DNA of 64,000 nt from Biomphalaria glabrata (Eukaryota; Mollusca; Gastropoda; Planorbidae), in assembly GCF_947242115.1 (NCBI RefSeq), contig NC_074716.1, positions 4,132,001-4,196,000 of the forward strand, given 5' to 3'. The notes under the pieces were generated by a model, which made no database searches, was not told the DNA's origin, and saw only the letters and a list, made by a program, of their open reading frames with translations. The position numbers and the translations under genes are program-made. The first letter of the stretch is position 1; each line of letters starts with the position of its first letter. Positions 13,101 to 23,287 of this stretch are shown in pieces.

Positions 13101-16100
13101 TAGTGAGCACATAACCTACATTCGATTAGTGAGCAGCTATAAACACGAGTTTAAGCAACAAGAAATCCACATTTGAAAGAGCCCTCTGTTAGACTAATGC
13201 GCATGTAAAATAGAGAATGCATCGGAAGATGTCTCAAGGCTACATACCAACTAAAAGAAAAAGAGGAGGGTGTGTGGGGGGGGGGGGAAGCGAGGAATGT
13301 TACACGAGGAGGAAACGCGCCCCGGGCTGACCCATTCATTCAATATGTATCTCACTGTGGAGGGAGTGCTGGGCTAACTCAACCTTTACCACAATCGGGA
13401 AATGGGTTTTTGAATTTATTACAGAGATATATATATAGCGCCATTATGCAGATGTCATTTTAAACTGTATTTTAACAATAGTTCAGTCTCATCATACAAT
13501 GCTGAGCAAATGTTACACAATACAAGTCTTTTTTTTTCTCCCTCCAATAAAACACAAACACCGGAATAACAAAGACACTTACACGGAACTGCGATAGAAA
13601 AACATGCGTACAAAGTCAAGTCTAAACAAACATAAGCGTCGCGTCAATCAACAGGACACAGCAAGAACCGCTTAGACTCATTCACTAAGAGTACTTCAGT
13701 GCTTCAACCCTACATAACGGCTAATTCGTCTTAATGTTGACAAAATCAAGAACAACCCCAGGGAACTAGAAAATGACAAACATTCCCCTTTCATAGACAC
13801 ACCTGCCTCAGAGATAGATAAGTTCTGGAAAAAAAAAAAGTGTTACACTGAATTCAACCGTGTACGACACACAACCATCAGGACACGGGGCCGCATGCCA
13901 TTCATCCCTGAAATAAGGCGGAGGCGGGTGGGAGAGGCGCCATAAAGTCTGCACACAGTGAAAATGAATAGTACAAGCTTAGGGGACGTAATGGAGAGCA
14001 TACATCAAACTATGAAGAGTAGATTAGAGCGTAAGTCCTCCAGCAAACCAATAGGAAACTGCGGCTAAACGTATTGACCTAAACCCATACCTCTGTGACT
14101 TCTGTTAGGCCGACTCATTACCGTATGCAGACAAAAAAAAATATGTGAGGTCCCAGGCTGACAGACAAAACGCTATATGACAAAGGCAATGTCAAGTCTA
14201 TCAACAGCCATGTCTCAATGTTTCGTTCATGTTAACACGTTACGCAACTGTCGGTGTGCTGAAGGAAACCGACACGAGAAAACTAGATCGACAATAAAAC
14301 GTTTAGCCTGGAATGAAATGCACCCCCCACCCCTCGGCCCTTTACTCTAATATTTGTCACAACGAGAGTAGAAGCCGAAGTTCACAACAGACTTTCTATT
14401 TACAAACAAAAAAAATGTTCACTTTCGCATAGCTACTGCGAGAGAAAGAGTGTTTCTAAAGTATATCCTGTTGTCAGTGTCTCACTCTATACGAGCGGAG
14501 GGTGACTAAGACATACGTAGGTGACCTCACAGTTGCCGTTGGCCTCCCCTCTATGGTGAGCATGACTTCAAGTACTATGCCACTGAAATACAAGCTTAAC
14601 CTGCAGGCACACACTAACCCAGGGGTTCTCAACCTATGGGTCGCGACCCCCCTTGGGGGTCGATTGACGATTTGCCAGGGGTCGCCAAAGACCATAAAAA
14701 AAGTCTGTTCTTCTATTGCTGTATGTGTGTGAGCGGGGGGGGGGGGATTGTAAAAAGGGGTCGCCGAGCTTAAAAGGTTGAGAACCGCTGCACTAACCCA
14801 TGGGAACTGCATGAATGAAGACGTAACCGCCCCCCCCCCCCCTTCTCCTTCACACAAGGACTCAATACACTATTAGTCTATTATAGACACAGATGCGTCT
14901 GCCTTCTTATCTGTGGTGTAAGAGGCACAGCAGGGACACCCAGCGCATAACTAAGTGGGCGTGTGTGTGTGTTTGACTCATGAGGAAAGACTGTCAACTC
15001 ATCGAGTCACAAACAGAGAGAGGGGCATAAAGCAGTTGTCTAAACAGAAATGAAACTATAAAGCAATCAGAAAGAACATAACACTGATAAATCCCCAACA
15101 CACACCAAAAAAAAAGTGTAAATGTGTTTAAATATATATTGATGTCTTCCTTTAAAATGGATATTTATAGATAGCAAGGTCGGATGTTTATATCATTACA
15201 AAATGACCAATGGTACCTGTTCACAATACTAGTACTGATTAGACCAAGAAGAAAAAAAAAATTGACATACCAACGACTACCTGGTCTCTGTAATAAAGTT
15301 ATCAAGCCTAAACTGATCTAGATCTAGTATCCATAGATACTAGTGGCAGTAGGTCACAAGCAGAACTAGAGCTAACTTGGATAAGGAGGAAAGCAGTTTA
15401 AGAAAAAATTGAGAAACTGTTAATCTCTTATTTACATATAATTTACATAACTGAGTGAAGTCTCAGACACATGTATATTACATTAGAGGTTAGCTAAAAC
15501 CCAAGCACAGAACCATAGATTGCCTGAGAACAAATAATTGTAGCTTCTGAATAAGCAATCTCAACTTTGAATACATGAAAATCAAGCTTCTCAGTCTGTC
15601 AGTCACATACCTATTGAAACGACCGAGCATTTTGTTCCCAACACTATCTTAAAGATAAGAGACCATGAGACCTAGTCCCAATTAGTCTGATAGCAAAAAA
15701 AAACCCAGATAAATATCTCTTTTAAAATGGTAAATTCTTTTAGGAAAGCATCTAACGTTATCTAATCTCACACTTGGCTCTGATATGTGTTACACTCAAG
15801 TGGCACCTTGAAGTAGACTCGATCAAAATCTTACTGTAGTGTAACCACATAAGATCAACCATGTTCTGATGCTATCAATATGTATTACTGGATTGGCAAA
15901 CTAACAACATAAGTCATTAGTCCAAAATGGTAGTACACTTAGAACCTCAATAAACCTTCAAATAAATATTTTATTTCTCTGACAAACTTTTTTTTGACTA
16001 TAGTCAAAAAGATTTAATAAAATTTATATATACATATGAAAGTCATACAAATACTTGTCATAAATACTTAATCTAAAACTAGCTGTAATGTATAGTTGAC

Positions 16101-19100
16101 TGTTACCAGCTTCTTTTCATATTTTCACATTGTCTGACATGGTTTTGTGACATTATTGCCATGACCTTCCCCTGCTCCCCAAATTGTTCTGCCTTTGTTT
16201 TGGCTTTAAATAATCCATTCATTTTCTCTTATCACTGAAGTATCTTTCAAATATTAAGTAGAGTCAAACTGTCAATATATGCAAACAAGATAGAAAAGCA
16301 TCTACCTTCCTAATAGACATTTATTCCTAAACGTATGTTTCCTGTTTTAACAGATTATAAGTATTTCATTGATAAAAAGAGCTTGAATCAAGATGGGAAC
16401 AAGCAAAAAAAAAAAAAAGGATTATCTTCACATTTACAGCAATATCTCTCAGCCGTAATATTGGTTCCTTTTTTTTTTTAATCAAACTTAGTTAATTAAT
16501 AAATACTATTTTATCAACCAATTGGTTAATCTTTTGACTGACTCAAGTTTTATTAGGAACAATGGATAATTGTGCAAAGATTCAACTTGATCCGAAATGG
16601 GCAAGTTGGAGAAATAGCGTGTTCAAAATTTGTATCCCACAGACAGAGTAAGTTGATATTAAGCTTTGTAAAAAAGAAAGTCTAGTTTTGAAGACACGAA
16701 GGACATCAATTTCGAATGTAATATTCATGAGTAAATAATAAGTGAGAACATATTAATTAATACTTCATCCATTTTATTATCATACTTGTTATTCAATGGA
16801 ATGAGTGTGTATATCGTAATTTAATGTAGGAATAATGTATATTAGTGTATAAAAGATTAAGAAAAGAAATGACTGTACAAAAAAGATAATATTTTGTCAA
16901 GAATAGTAGTTTTTATGTTGAGATATATTTTTAAGCTTTATTCAAGATTGTGAAAAAAAAAAAAAAAAAAAAGCAAGATTATATTGGGTTCTAATACTGT
17001 TTAAAGTTAAACTCTTTGCAAGCCCACATCAACGGTACACTTAATATCAAATGAGTTTACAGAAGAAAAAGCAGATAGACAGTCCAGGGCCATGTGAGTT
17101 CATTTTGAAGATGTGCTTATAAAAACTTCAAGCTTACCTTGTAAACATTCTCCACAACTTGCATAGCAGCCTGATTAGGGGCATTCTTTCTTTTCAGTTC
17201 AGGGCAATCCCTATTTATACTCTCAAAAAATAGCTCCAATTCTTCAAATGTATCATACATCATTCCACTAATGTCCTGGCCTGACTTGTTGCGGCCAGAA
17301 ATGACCATAACCACTGGGTACTTTTTACTCCAGCCAGCAGCAAAATTTTTGGGAGGGCAATCAGCTTGCACTGTGAACACCTTGAAGTCAATGTCATCCT
17401 GGTTCTCTCCAAGGAGACATGTCATCATGAAGAACTGTTGACATATGGGGCATGATCCTTTTGTTTCTTTGTCAATAGCTGATGCCTAGAGAAGAACAAC
17501 AGAAATATCAATAAAGATAATTTTTTCTCTAAGTTGACAAGTCCTAAAGTCAATGCAGGAGGAGAATTGAACTCAAAATTGGTGACTGGACAAGAATTAA
17601 GAATAGGTCAGAATGATTAAGATATGAGCGTAAAAATGATCAAAACGATTGTAAATTATGGGGTATATCTATACTATAAATATATAGACCAGAATTCTAA
17701 ATGATCTGGAACATTCAACCATAAACAGAGATACATCAAAGATAAAGAATCTTCTTGATTTAGAATAGATTCAAGAGTAGTTTATTTAATCCGGACATTA
17801 CATGAATTCGGACACTCACTGTTTTTGTGGTCATGAAATCTTTATTTTGATATTTAATATGAAACTAGCACGCTGTATAATGTGCTTGTCCATTTTCCAA
17901 TGATTCTGACCCAATTTCCTTCCATTTAGCTATCTTTTTATGTAAGAAAAAGAATTTCCAATTTGTAAGTCAGGTTATTGTTTTTTCCTATCTTACAAAC
18001 ATTCAATACACATTAATTCATGCAAACATTTTAAAAAGTCTTAAAGTCTGTGTAGAAGTCACTATCCCAGTGACCTAATTTTGGTAGAACGTGTTCATAT
18101 TTTTATTTTTTGTGTTCATATTTATGCATAATTTGAAAACATCTTAATGATTTCATGTGAGGGGTTATGCCTGGGGATCTTAAAATTTAGTTAATGTTAA
18201 TATAGAATTAAAATCTGAGTTTATTGATGCCTAATCTTATCTTCTTATCTTATATAATACAGACGTTACTTCAAAAAAGAAGATGATTACGTCCTACGCG
18301 TCATGCATTTAGTCATGCATATTAACCAATGACTTAAATTCTGCCAAGTCACTGGTTTTCCTGGCTAGCTCAGGCAACCCATTCCATGCTCTAATAGCAC
18401 TAGGGAAGAAGGAGTATTTGTACAAATTTGTCCTAGCATATGGGACGAGGAATGTGCCTTTATCTTTGTGTCTTTCAGAGTATTTTATTAAATTTTGTTT
18501 TTGTATTTGAAGATTATGGTTCAGTGTTTTATGTATTATTGCTACTTTACTTTTGAGCCTTCTGTCCTGAAGGCTTTCTAAATTTAGTGATTTTACTAAA
18601 GGTGTTACTCTAGTCAAATGTGAATATTCGTTTGTTATGAATCGCACTGCTCTATTTTGTGTCTGTTCTAGTTTCTTAATGTTTTCTTGAGTTGAGGGGT
18701 CCCAAACAGTGGATGCATATTCTATTATTGGCCTAACCAAGGTTAAATAACATTTTAGTTTTATTTTCTTATTTGATTTATAGAAATTTCTTTTAATAAA
18801 TCCTAATGCTTTGTTTGATTTTTTTGTAGTTTCATCAATATGTGGATTCCATGACAGTTTTTCATTTATTATAACACCTAGGTATTTTGCGTTTTTAGTC
18901 TGTGTTACTGGTTTGCCATGAATAAGATAAGTGGAATTAATTTGTTTTAGTTTTTTTGTTACTCTTAACAACTGACATTTTTCTGGGTGGAAAGACATGC
19001 TCCAATTTGATTCCCATTTCTGTAATTCATCTAATTCTCTTTGTAAAATATCTGTGTCTTGTGTTGTTTTTATTGTTCTATATATTATGCAATCGTCTGC

Positions 19101-19931
19101 AAATAATCTGACTTTTGTTCCTGAAGTAATGCAATTTGGTAAATCATTTATGTAAATTAAAAATAGTAGTGGACCCAAGACTGTTCCTTGAGGTACACCT
19201 GAGTTTACTGTTATCGGTGTTGATTTAGAACCATTTATTATAGATATAGAGACAAAATATAGAGACTGTCTGAAATTTATGGTGTCCGGAATCAAATAAT
19301 GTGGGTCAAATTTGTCTGAATTAAATGAAAACACATGGCCTCTTTGACCTTAAATATAATATAAATATATCATCAAATAGTATAAGGTTAGGTCATATAT
19401 ATATATTTATAAGTCTAAAGAAGATTTTGATGTAATACTTCATTTTCATTTCTATGTCGAACCATTCTCAAATAATGCGCTGTCAAAGTCAAACTTTGAA
19501 ATTTTGGCCTATAGGTGTCCGAATAGCATAATAAACTACTCTAGACTGTCTAGACTATAAAAGTATAATATATCAATAATTTAATATGCTACCAATCAAC
19601 CAAATTTTTCAAAAAAAGGTTCATGACATTGAATGATTGATTGATTAAAAAATCTTCAAAAAAGATAATTTTGTATGCAGTCATGCATGTTAAATCTAAT
19701 ATCTAAATAGATAATTGTAGAATACTCAAATCTCAATTATAATAATACTGAGTGACTCAGTCAGTCAGTGACAGTGACTTCAGTGAGTGAATACTTTAAG
19801 ACGTTAAGTTAACACTAGTCTACGCCAGTAATATTAATCTAAAATTATGAACTGTATCCATTATTTGTTACCTTAATATATAATTCAAACTTCTGCATTT
19901 GAGTTTCAGAATCACCACCGTTCGCAGACAT
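958..19931 (-). CDS. CLIC: Chloride intracellular channel (CLIC/EXC-4 type), exons 1-3, 3' end outside window
   Basis: CLIC proteins are GST-fold proteins that switch between a soluble glutaredoxin-like form and a membrane-inserted form, and act in tubulogenesis and in vesicle and membrane dynamics. Three minus-strand exons (19872-19931, 17138-17485, 958-1128) join in phase 0 and give 193 residues: a 20-residue start, the thioredoxin-like half, then the start of the all-helical half. Exon 2 has a GSCPICQQFFM segment at the redox-site position, and exon 3 has FSDCHLLPRLQHIRVAGK, matching the conserved CLIC/EXC-4 'DCELMPRLQHIRVAGK' region. Family length is about 240-260 residues, so one or more C-terminal exons should lie left of base 1. 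Introns are very unequal: 2.4 kb and 16 kb, the latter full of repeats. Identification rests on remembered family sequences and I am confident of the family. Paralogue naming is not possible. Confidence 0.87.
1129..5250. other. CLIC intron 2, first part; mostly unrecognised
   Basis: Apart from the GACA/GATA microsatellite and short CA runs near 3330 and 3510, I recognise no exon or known element. Short open frames here have no family resemblance. Confidence 0.5.
3274..3318. repeat. (GACA)n-(GATA)n microsatellite
   Basis: Compound tetranucleotide run: seven GACA-type repeats followed by four GATA-type repeats. Confidence 0.9.
5251..5432 (-). mobile_element. tRNA-derived SINE, family B
   Basis: Read on the minus strand, a tRNA-like head with a box-B-like GGGTTCAAATCC near 5370 is followed by a conserved body and a tail ending in the TTCAACTCTGAAGGAACATC region. 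Related copies lie at 9052-9106, 20407-20573, 45948-46160, 46917-47072 and the right window edge. It is a SINE and not a working tRNA gene, because the cloverleaf is imperfect and the body recurs with it. Confidence 0.75.
5714..6647. repeat. Minisatellite, 28-bp unit with 142-bp higher-order repeat
   Basis: About 33 tandem copies of a 28-bp unit containing TTCCAGACACATAACAAGAC. Some units are 30 bp with ACACCCC. From about 6035 to 6620 a block of four 28-mers plus one 30-mer (142 bp) recurs, which shows amplification at two levels. The antisense frames open across it are by-products of the repeat. Confidence 0.95.
6648..7789. other. CLIC intron 2, no feature recognised
   Basis: Unique-looking sequence with a short CA run near 6893. 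I see no coding signal or known element. Confidence 0.45.
7790..8015 (+). mobile_element. tRNA-derived SINE, family C
   Basis: A tRNA-like head (GTGGTCGAGAGGCCAAG, then a box-B-like GGTTCGACACC) is followed by a body and a tail core containing AGCGCTCTGAGCATGC and GTAGCGCTATATAA. A reversed copy lies at 10412-10632 and a decayed one at 59424-59600. It ends in ATAATAATA. Confidence 0.8.
8322..8958 (+). mobile_element. Degraded hAT-type transposon remnant
   Basis: The ends are imperfect inverted repeats (CAGGGCAGGCCTTAGGC against CAGGGCTGGACTTAGG on the other strand). Near 8640-8760 the plus strand reads like the hAT C-terminal dimerisation block (SSFSRLKLMKNYLRSTIL, then DRLKHLVIHASERDL) and then meets a stop. 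At 637 bp it is an internally deleted copy. Flanking 8-mers are similar but not identical. Confidence 0.6.
8959..10411. other. CLIC intron 2; fragments only
   Basis: Holds a SINE-B tail fragment, short AT microsatellites near 9201 and 9620, and a possible hAT terminus starting CAGGGCCGCCGCGAGGG near 10168 with no partner end. The minus strand at 10089-10139 reads MTIVDFVYGPHINYTEQ up to a GTAGAC donor-like site, which is considered under findings. Confidence 0.4.
9052..9106 (-). mobile_element. SINE-B tail fragment
   Basis: A short stretch with TTCCTTCAGAGTTGAAGATA matches the tail end of the SINE-B copies. The tRNA-like head is missing. Confidence 0.55.
10412..10632 (-). mobile_element. tRNA-derived SINE, family C, reversed copy
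   Basis: Reverse complement of the copy at 7790-8015, with the same AGCGCTATATAA core and the same tRNA-like head ending at the GGCCTCTCGACCAC region. The pair forms a spaced inverted repeat about 2.4 kb apart. Confidence 0.8.
10633..12130. other. CLIC intron 2, no gene recognised
   Basis: AT-rich. A 22-bp direct duplication lies near 11739-11780. No coding signal is supported. Confidence 0.45.
12131..12955. repeat. Minisatellite, alternating 43-bp and 30-bp units
   Basis: The shared 30-bp core contains TATTTGGTATTCAATCTAGC. Alternate units carry an extra 13 bp (ACCAGGTCACTAG), so from about 12400 the array repeats as a 73-bp composite. The first units (12131-12290) are more divergent, as expected at an array edge. 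Confidence 0.95.
12956..14611. other. CLIC intron 2, no feature recognised
   Basis: A poly-G run near 13276 and an AT run near 13426. I see no exon with family resemblance. Confidence 0.45.
14620..14790. mobile_element. 171-bp hAT-type MITE with perfect 8-bp target duplication
   Basis: Terminal inverted repeats (CAGGGGTTCTCAACC against CAGCGGTTCTCAACC on the other strand) enclose GGGTCGCGACCCCCC-type sequence. The 8-mer CACTAACC occurs immediately on both sides (14612-14619 and 14791-14798). This matches hAT biology and the size of a non-autonomous MITE. Confidence 0.9.
14799..17137. other. CLIC intron 2, right part; no feature recognised
   Basis: AT-rich unique-looking sequence with poly-A runs (near 16400 and 16950) up to the exon 2 donor. 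Confidence 0.45.
17138..17485 (-). CDS. CLIC: CLIC exon 2, thioredoxin-like domain
   Basis: There are 116 codons between a CTCTAG acceptor and a GTAAGC donor. It begins ASAIDKETKG, carries the C-P-I-C motif at the glutaredoxin-site position, and ends VVENVYK. It covers nearly the whole N-terminal domain. Confidence 0.88.
17486..18231. other. CLIC intron 1, no feature recognised
   Basis: AT-rich sequence between the exon 2 acceptor and the 3' end of the LINE. Confidence 0.45.
18232..19334 (-). mobile_element. 5'-truncated LINE with open reverse transcriptase C-terminal part
   Basis: A 341-codon minus-strand frame (19334-18309) holds SGVPQGTVLGPLLFLIYIND and the catalytic LFADDC box, then the thumb and C-terminal region (YLGVIINEKLSWNPHI, YASTVWDPST, FFPSAIRAWNGLP). 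The LINE part starts near codon 27; the residues before it look like flanking DNA read through. A 3' UTR of about 75 bp ends in a TATAAGATAAG-type tail. The type resembles the CR1/L2-Jockey side of non-LTR elements; I cannot place the clade firmly. No internal stop is seen, so the insertion is young. It lies in CLIC intron 1 in the same orientation as the gene. Confidence 0.88.
19335..19871. other. CLIC intron 1, 5' part
   Basis: AT-rich sequence with a CAGTCAGTGACAGTGA run near 19757. Nothing else is recognised. Confidence 0.45.
19872..19931 (-). CDS. CLIC: CLIC exon 1 (start codon)
   Basis: The ATG at 19931 opens 20 codons that begin MSANGGDSETQ and end FELYIK just before a GTAACA donor. 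The phase-0 end joins exon 2 to read YIK-ASAIDKETKG, which is the CLIC N-terminal strand and the region before the redox site. Confidence 0.85.
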
Positions 19932-20027
19932 TTTGAATTCTTTGAAAGCCGATGTTTTGTGTCGGCGAAAAATAACAGTCTATGGTTCTGATATGACGCA
20001 AAGACCTCGCCCAAATTAACCTTGAAA

Positions 20028-20038
20028 TGCGCATGCGC
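20028..20038. promoter_or_regulatory. NRF-1-type palindrome upstream of CLIC
   Basis: TGCGCATGCGC is a full match to the NRF-1 core palindrome and lies about 97 bp upstream of the CLIC start codon, in otherwise AT-rich DNA. A CRE-like TGACGCA lies near 19994. The position fits a proximal promoter; binding is inferred. Confidence 0.6.
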
Positions 20039-20219
20039 TAAAAGATAACTTCTGTTTCCACTTCGGTCTTAAAGGAGAGTGAAATTATCTTCGATTTCCC
20101 CCCTTGATAAATGAAATAGAAAATTATTATAGATCATAGATTCTTTGGATCTAGCTACAAGATAGATATAAAATGTAATTATTAAAACGAATTTATTAAA
20201 AATGTAGCCTGTAATATAG

Positions 20220-20294
20220 ATCTAAATCTATGTACTACCTAATGAATCTTATAATTATACTACTACCTAATGAATCTTATAATTATACTATCTT
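20220..20294. repeat. Short direct duplication of about 32 bp
   Basis: The stretch containing CTACCTAATGAATCTTATAA occurs twice in tandem. Confidence 0.8.
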
Positions 20295-20336
20295 AGGGCC
20301 TATATATTACAGACTACTTTTAAAAAAATAAATAAT

Positions 20337-20385
20337 TACGCCCTAACGACTTAGCAGAGTTTCAGTCATTGATTAACATGCATGA
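20337..20385 (+). mobile_element. LINE 3' fragment
   Basis: GACTTAGCAGAGTTTCAGTC and the following ATGCATGACTAGATTGAC match the C-terminal coding end of the LINE at 18232-19334, in opposite orientation. Confidence 0.55.
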
Positions 20386-20406
20386 CTAGATTGACACAAG
20401 AAATGC

Positions 20407-20573
20407 GTAAAATGTTTTACATATTTCAGATGTTCCTTCAGAGTTGAGGAAATTTACTTCTTAGTCCAAACCTCCCGCAGGAAGACGGGGGATGGGAGCG
20501 AGCAGGATTTGAACCCGGAACCATCAATAAGTCTGAACGACAGTCCAGCGCTCAGACCGCACCACCAGGCAGG
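20407..20573 (-). mobile_element. tRNA-derived SINE, family B
   Basis: Near full-length copy. The minus-strand head GCCTGGTGGTGCGGTCTGAG lies at the right end, with a box-B-like GGTTCAAATCC, then body and tail. It lies between two fragments of the same LINE family, as if inserted into one older LINE tail. Confidence 0.78.
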
Positions 20574-20576
20574 GTT

Positions 20577-20710
20577 GCCTGAGTCAGCCAGGAAAACCAA
20601 TGACTTGGCAGAATTTAACACGCATAACTAGATTGACCTAGAAACACGCATAATATAGGACGTAGTCATCTTTTTGAAGTAACGTCTGTATTTATAAGAT
20701 AAGATATCGT
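20577..20710 (+). mobile_element. LINE 3' tail copy
   Basis: Matches the last codons (ARKTSDLAEF-type) and 3' UTR of the LINE at 18232-19334, ending in the same TATAAGATAAGATA tail. It is heavily 5'-truncated and in opposite orientation. Confidence 0.75.
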
Positions 20711-20735
20711 GGCATATCGATGAGATGACGTAGCC

Positions 20736-22885
20736 CAGCGATGCCCAAACTACGGCCCGCGGGCCAGATCCGGCCCGCGACGTGCTTCTATCCGGCCCGC
20801 CAAACCATTGGAACAAAATGTAAAAAAAAATGCAAAAAATTAGAATGTTGAAAAAAAAATTCTCTTGATGTTAGGATTCTAACCCTTTCTTGGATGATTT
20901 CCTCCTTTAGGTGTGTTATTCTTACAGTTGTAGTCAATACTTGTTTTAGTGTAAGAACACAAGTGTTGTGTTGTTGTTTTTTTAATGGCGATAAGACTTG
21001 ACAGCTATTTTTAATTCTTGGACAATTCCGCTACTGTCTTGAGCTAGCCGTGACCTTGACACCTTGTGTGTGCAACACAGAGCAATTTAGAGCATCATTT
21101 TGGGTCGTGTTCTTTTGATGTCAAAGCGATTGGTACCGTATTGTTTAACCTTTGTGATTTAATAAAGTGGGAGAGCCTAAAATACGAAAAGTGGACTCTG
21201 AATGTAGAAACTTTCAGAAAAAGAGGACAGATCTTTACTTTTTTGTGGAATAGGATAGTAAGCCAACATGTTTGATTTGTAAATAAAGTGTGGCTGTTTT
21301 TAAAGAACATAACATTAAAAGGCATTATGAAGCTAAACACATAAACACATATGGTGGCATTCTTGATTTGAGCCGCGAAGACAAGATTGTCAAGTTACGA
21401 CTAGAGATTGGGGGATTTGAAGAGAATATTTCACAAAAAGAGACAAGAAAATGAGTCGGCGATAAGGGCCAGCTACAGAGTTGCTCATATCTTAAGTAGA
21501 ACAATGAAGACTTTTTCCGATGGCAAATGTGTAAAAAAAAAAAGTGTTTGCTAGCAGTGATGGATGAAATGTTTCCTGAAAAAAAGAATGCAGTAGAAGC
21601 TGTGAGCCTTTTTCGCATGACAATTACAAGGCGAGTGGGAGATGTGGGTGAAAATCTCCATTCACAATTAAAAGACAGAGCAGCAGAATTCGAAATGTTT
21701 TCTATTGCCGCTGACGAGTCCACAGACATAACTGATACCGCGCAACTCTTGGTATTTATTCGCGGTACAAACAGCAATTCTGATATAACAGAGGAGTTAG
21801 CAGCTATGCGGAGCATGCATGGGATACAACTGGAGAAGACCTATTCAAAGAAGTGTCAACCATCATAGAGGACCTTGCTCTTCCTTGGAATAAATTAGTT
21901 GGAGTGACTACTGATGGCGCTAGAAATATGGTTGGATGTCCCAACCGACTGACAGCAAGAGTTATTTTAAAAGTGGTTGAGTCACCGCATCATTCACCAA
22001 CAAAATTTCTATGAAAAGGTTTTGAATCTGGACCATGTGATGATCATTGTGCTCAACACATTTCATCAAATCACAAGAACGTTGAATGACAGAAATAGAG
22101 TCTGAATATGAAGACGTTCTATTTCCCAGTGAAGTGCTGGGGGGGGGGGGAGTAAGTCGAGGAAAGGTGTTAAAACTTTTTTTTAAATTTGAGTCACGAA
22201 AATGAAATATTTATGACGGAAAAATCAAAACAAGTGCCGCAACTGGAAGACCCCTCATAGTTGTGGGATTTGACTTTTTTTATGTGACATCACATCTAAA
22301 TGAACTCAACACTAAAGTACAAGGGAAAGACACATTGATTTCGAATGTGTATACAGACATAAGCGCTTTCCAAACAAAATACAACATTCAACAAGCGGAA
22401 AAGTGCATCTTGTCCACTTTCCCAAAAGAAGAAATGACCCAACTTCTGAGGTTCCGTCTTTTTGAAAATCGTTTGCTGCCGATGTGTCAAGCGCCCCGAC
22501 AGACCTGCAACTGGAACTGATTGACTTACAAAGCCAGACATCTCTGCTTGAAAAATTTCAAATGATTAACTATTGACTTCTACTCCGTGTTAGCTGCAGA
22601 AACTTTCGCAAATCTTCGAAAACAAGCGCTAAGGATGATCACAATGTTTACAAGCACTTATCTGTGTTGGCAAACTTTTTCTTGGTGTTTCATCTAAGCA
22701 GGCAGGTATTCAGAAGATGGTATTGGAGAAACTTCAAGCATCACATTAACTTATGTAAGTAGGTCAACAAATAAAACTATTAAAAAATAGCTTATTGAAT
22801 TATTTTTTTTTTGGGTGATATGGCCCGCGACACCAATGCCGAAAATTAAAATGGCCCGCAGACCAAATAAGGTTGGGCATCACTG
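20736..22885 (+). mobile_element. Degraded hAT transposon with perfect 8-bp target duplication
   Basis: The ends are CAGCGATGCCCAAACTACGG and its inverted partner (CAGTGATGCCCAACC on the other strand), each followed by GGCCCGC-rich subterminal DNA. ACGTAGCC is duplicated at 20728-20735 and 22886-22893. The plus strand keeps transposase pieces: KVDSECRNFQKKRTDLYFF, a BED/C2H2-like finger (PTCLICK, then HNIKRHYEAKH), FSIAADESTDITDTAQLLVF with the catalytic-type D near 21710, and VTSHLNELNTKVQGKD at about 22285. This is the Charlie-like type also seen in GTF2IRD2 and ZMYM proteins. Stops at about 21250, 21293 and 21451 and a frame change after about 21830 break it. 2150 bp, no longer autonomous. 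Confidence 0.92.
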
Positions 22886-22967
22886 ACGTAGCCTATTCAG
22901 TTTTTTTCCTCCAATACTATACATCGGACGGTCGCCGAATAACCCGTCGAATAACCTGTGGTGTTAA

Positions 22968-23226
22968 CTCTTTCTCTCCTAATTGACGATACCATCGTTG
23001 ATTTTGACCTCATTAAATTAAATTAATGTTTAATTTTTTTTATTGGCTTTGAATTATTTAAAAAGAGCACGCATTTCCCTTTAATTCTATACCAAATACA
23101 ACATTTTCTGAAAACAAACGACAAAACTATTGAAGCCCAATCATAACAGGGGTAGTGAAATAGTAATAAGCAAATGAAGAATTCCTTCAAAACGTGGGAA
23201 AATAATTAGGCTACGGAGAGAAAGAG
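22968..23226. mobile_element. piggyBac-like MITE (TTAA target), copy 1
   Basis: CTCTTTCTCTCC and its inverted partner GGAGAGAAAGAG form the ends, each flanked by TTAA (22964-22967 and 23227-23230). A second reversed copy at 51752-51993 shares the ends and the interior, including ACGATACCATCGTTGAT and ATTCTATACCAAATA. There is no coding capacity. Confidence 0.85.
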
Positions 23227-23287
23227 TTAAAAAAAACATATCGCGAGGGATGTATTTCTTTTACATTTGCTATTGAACAATGAAGGG

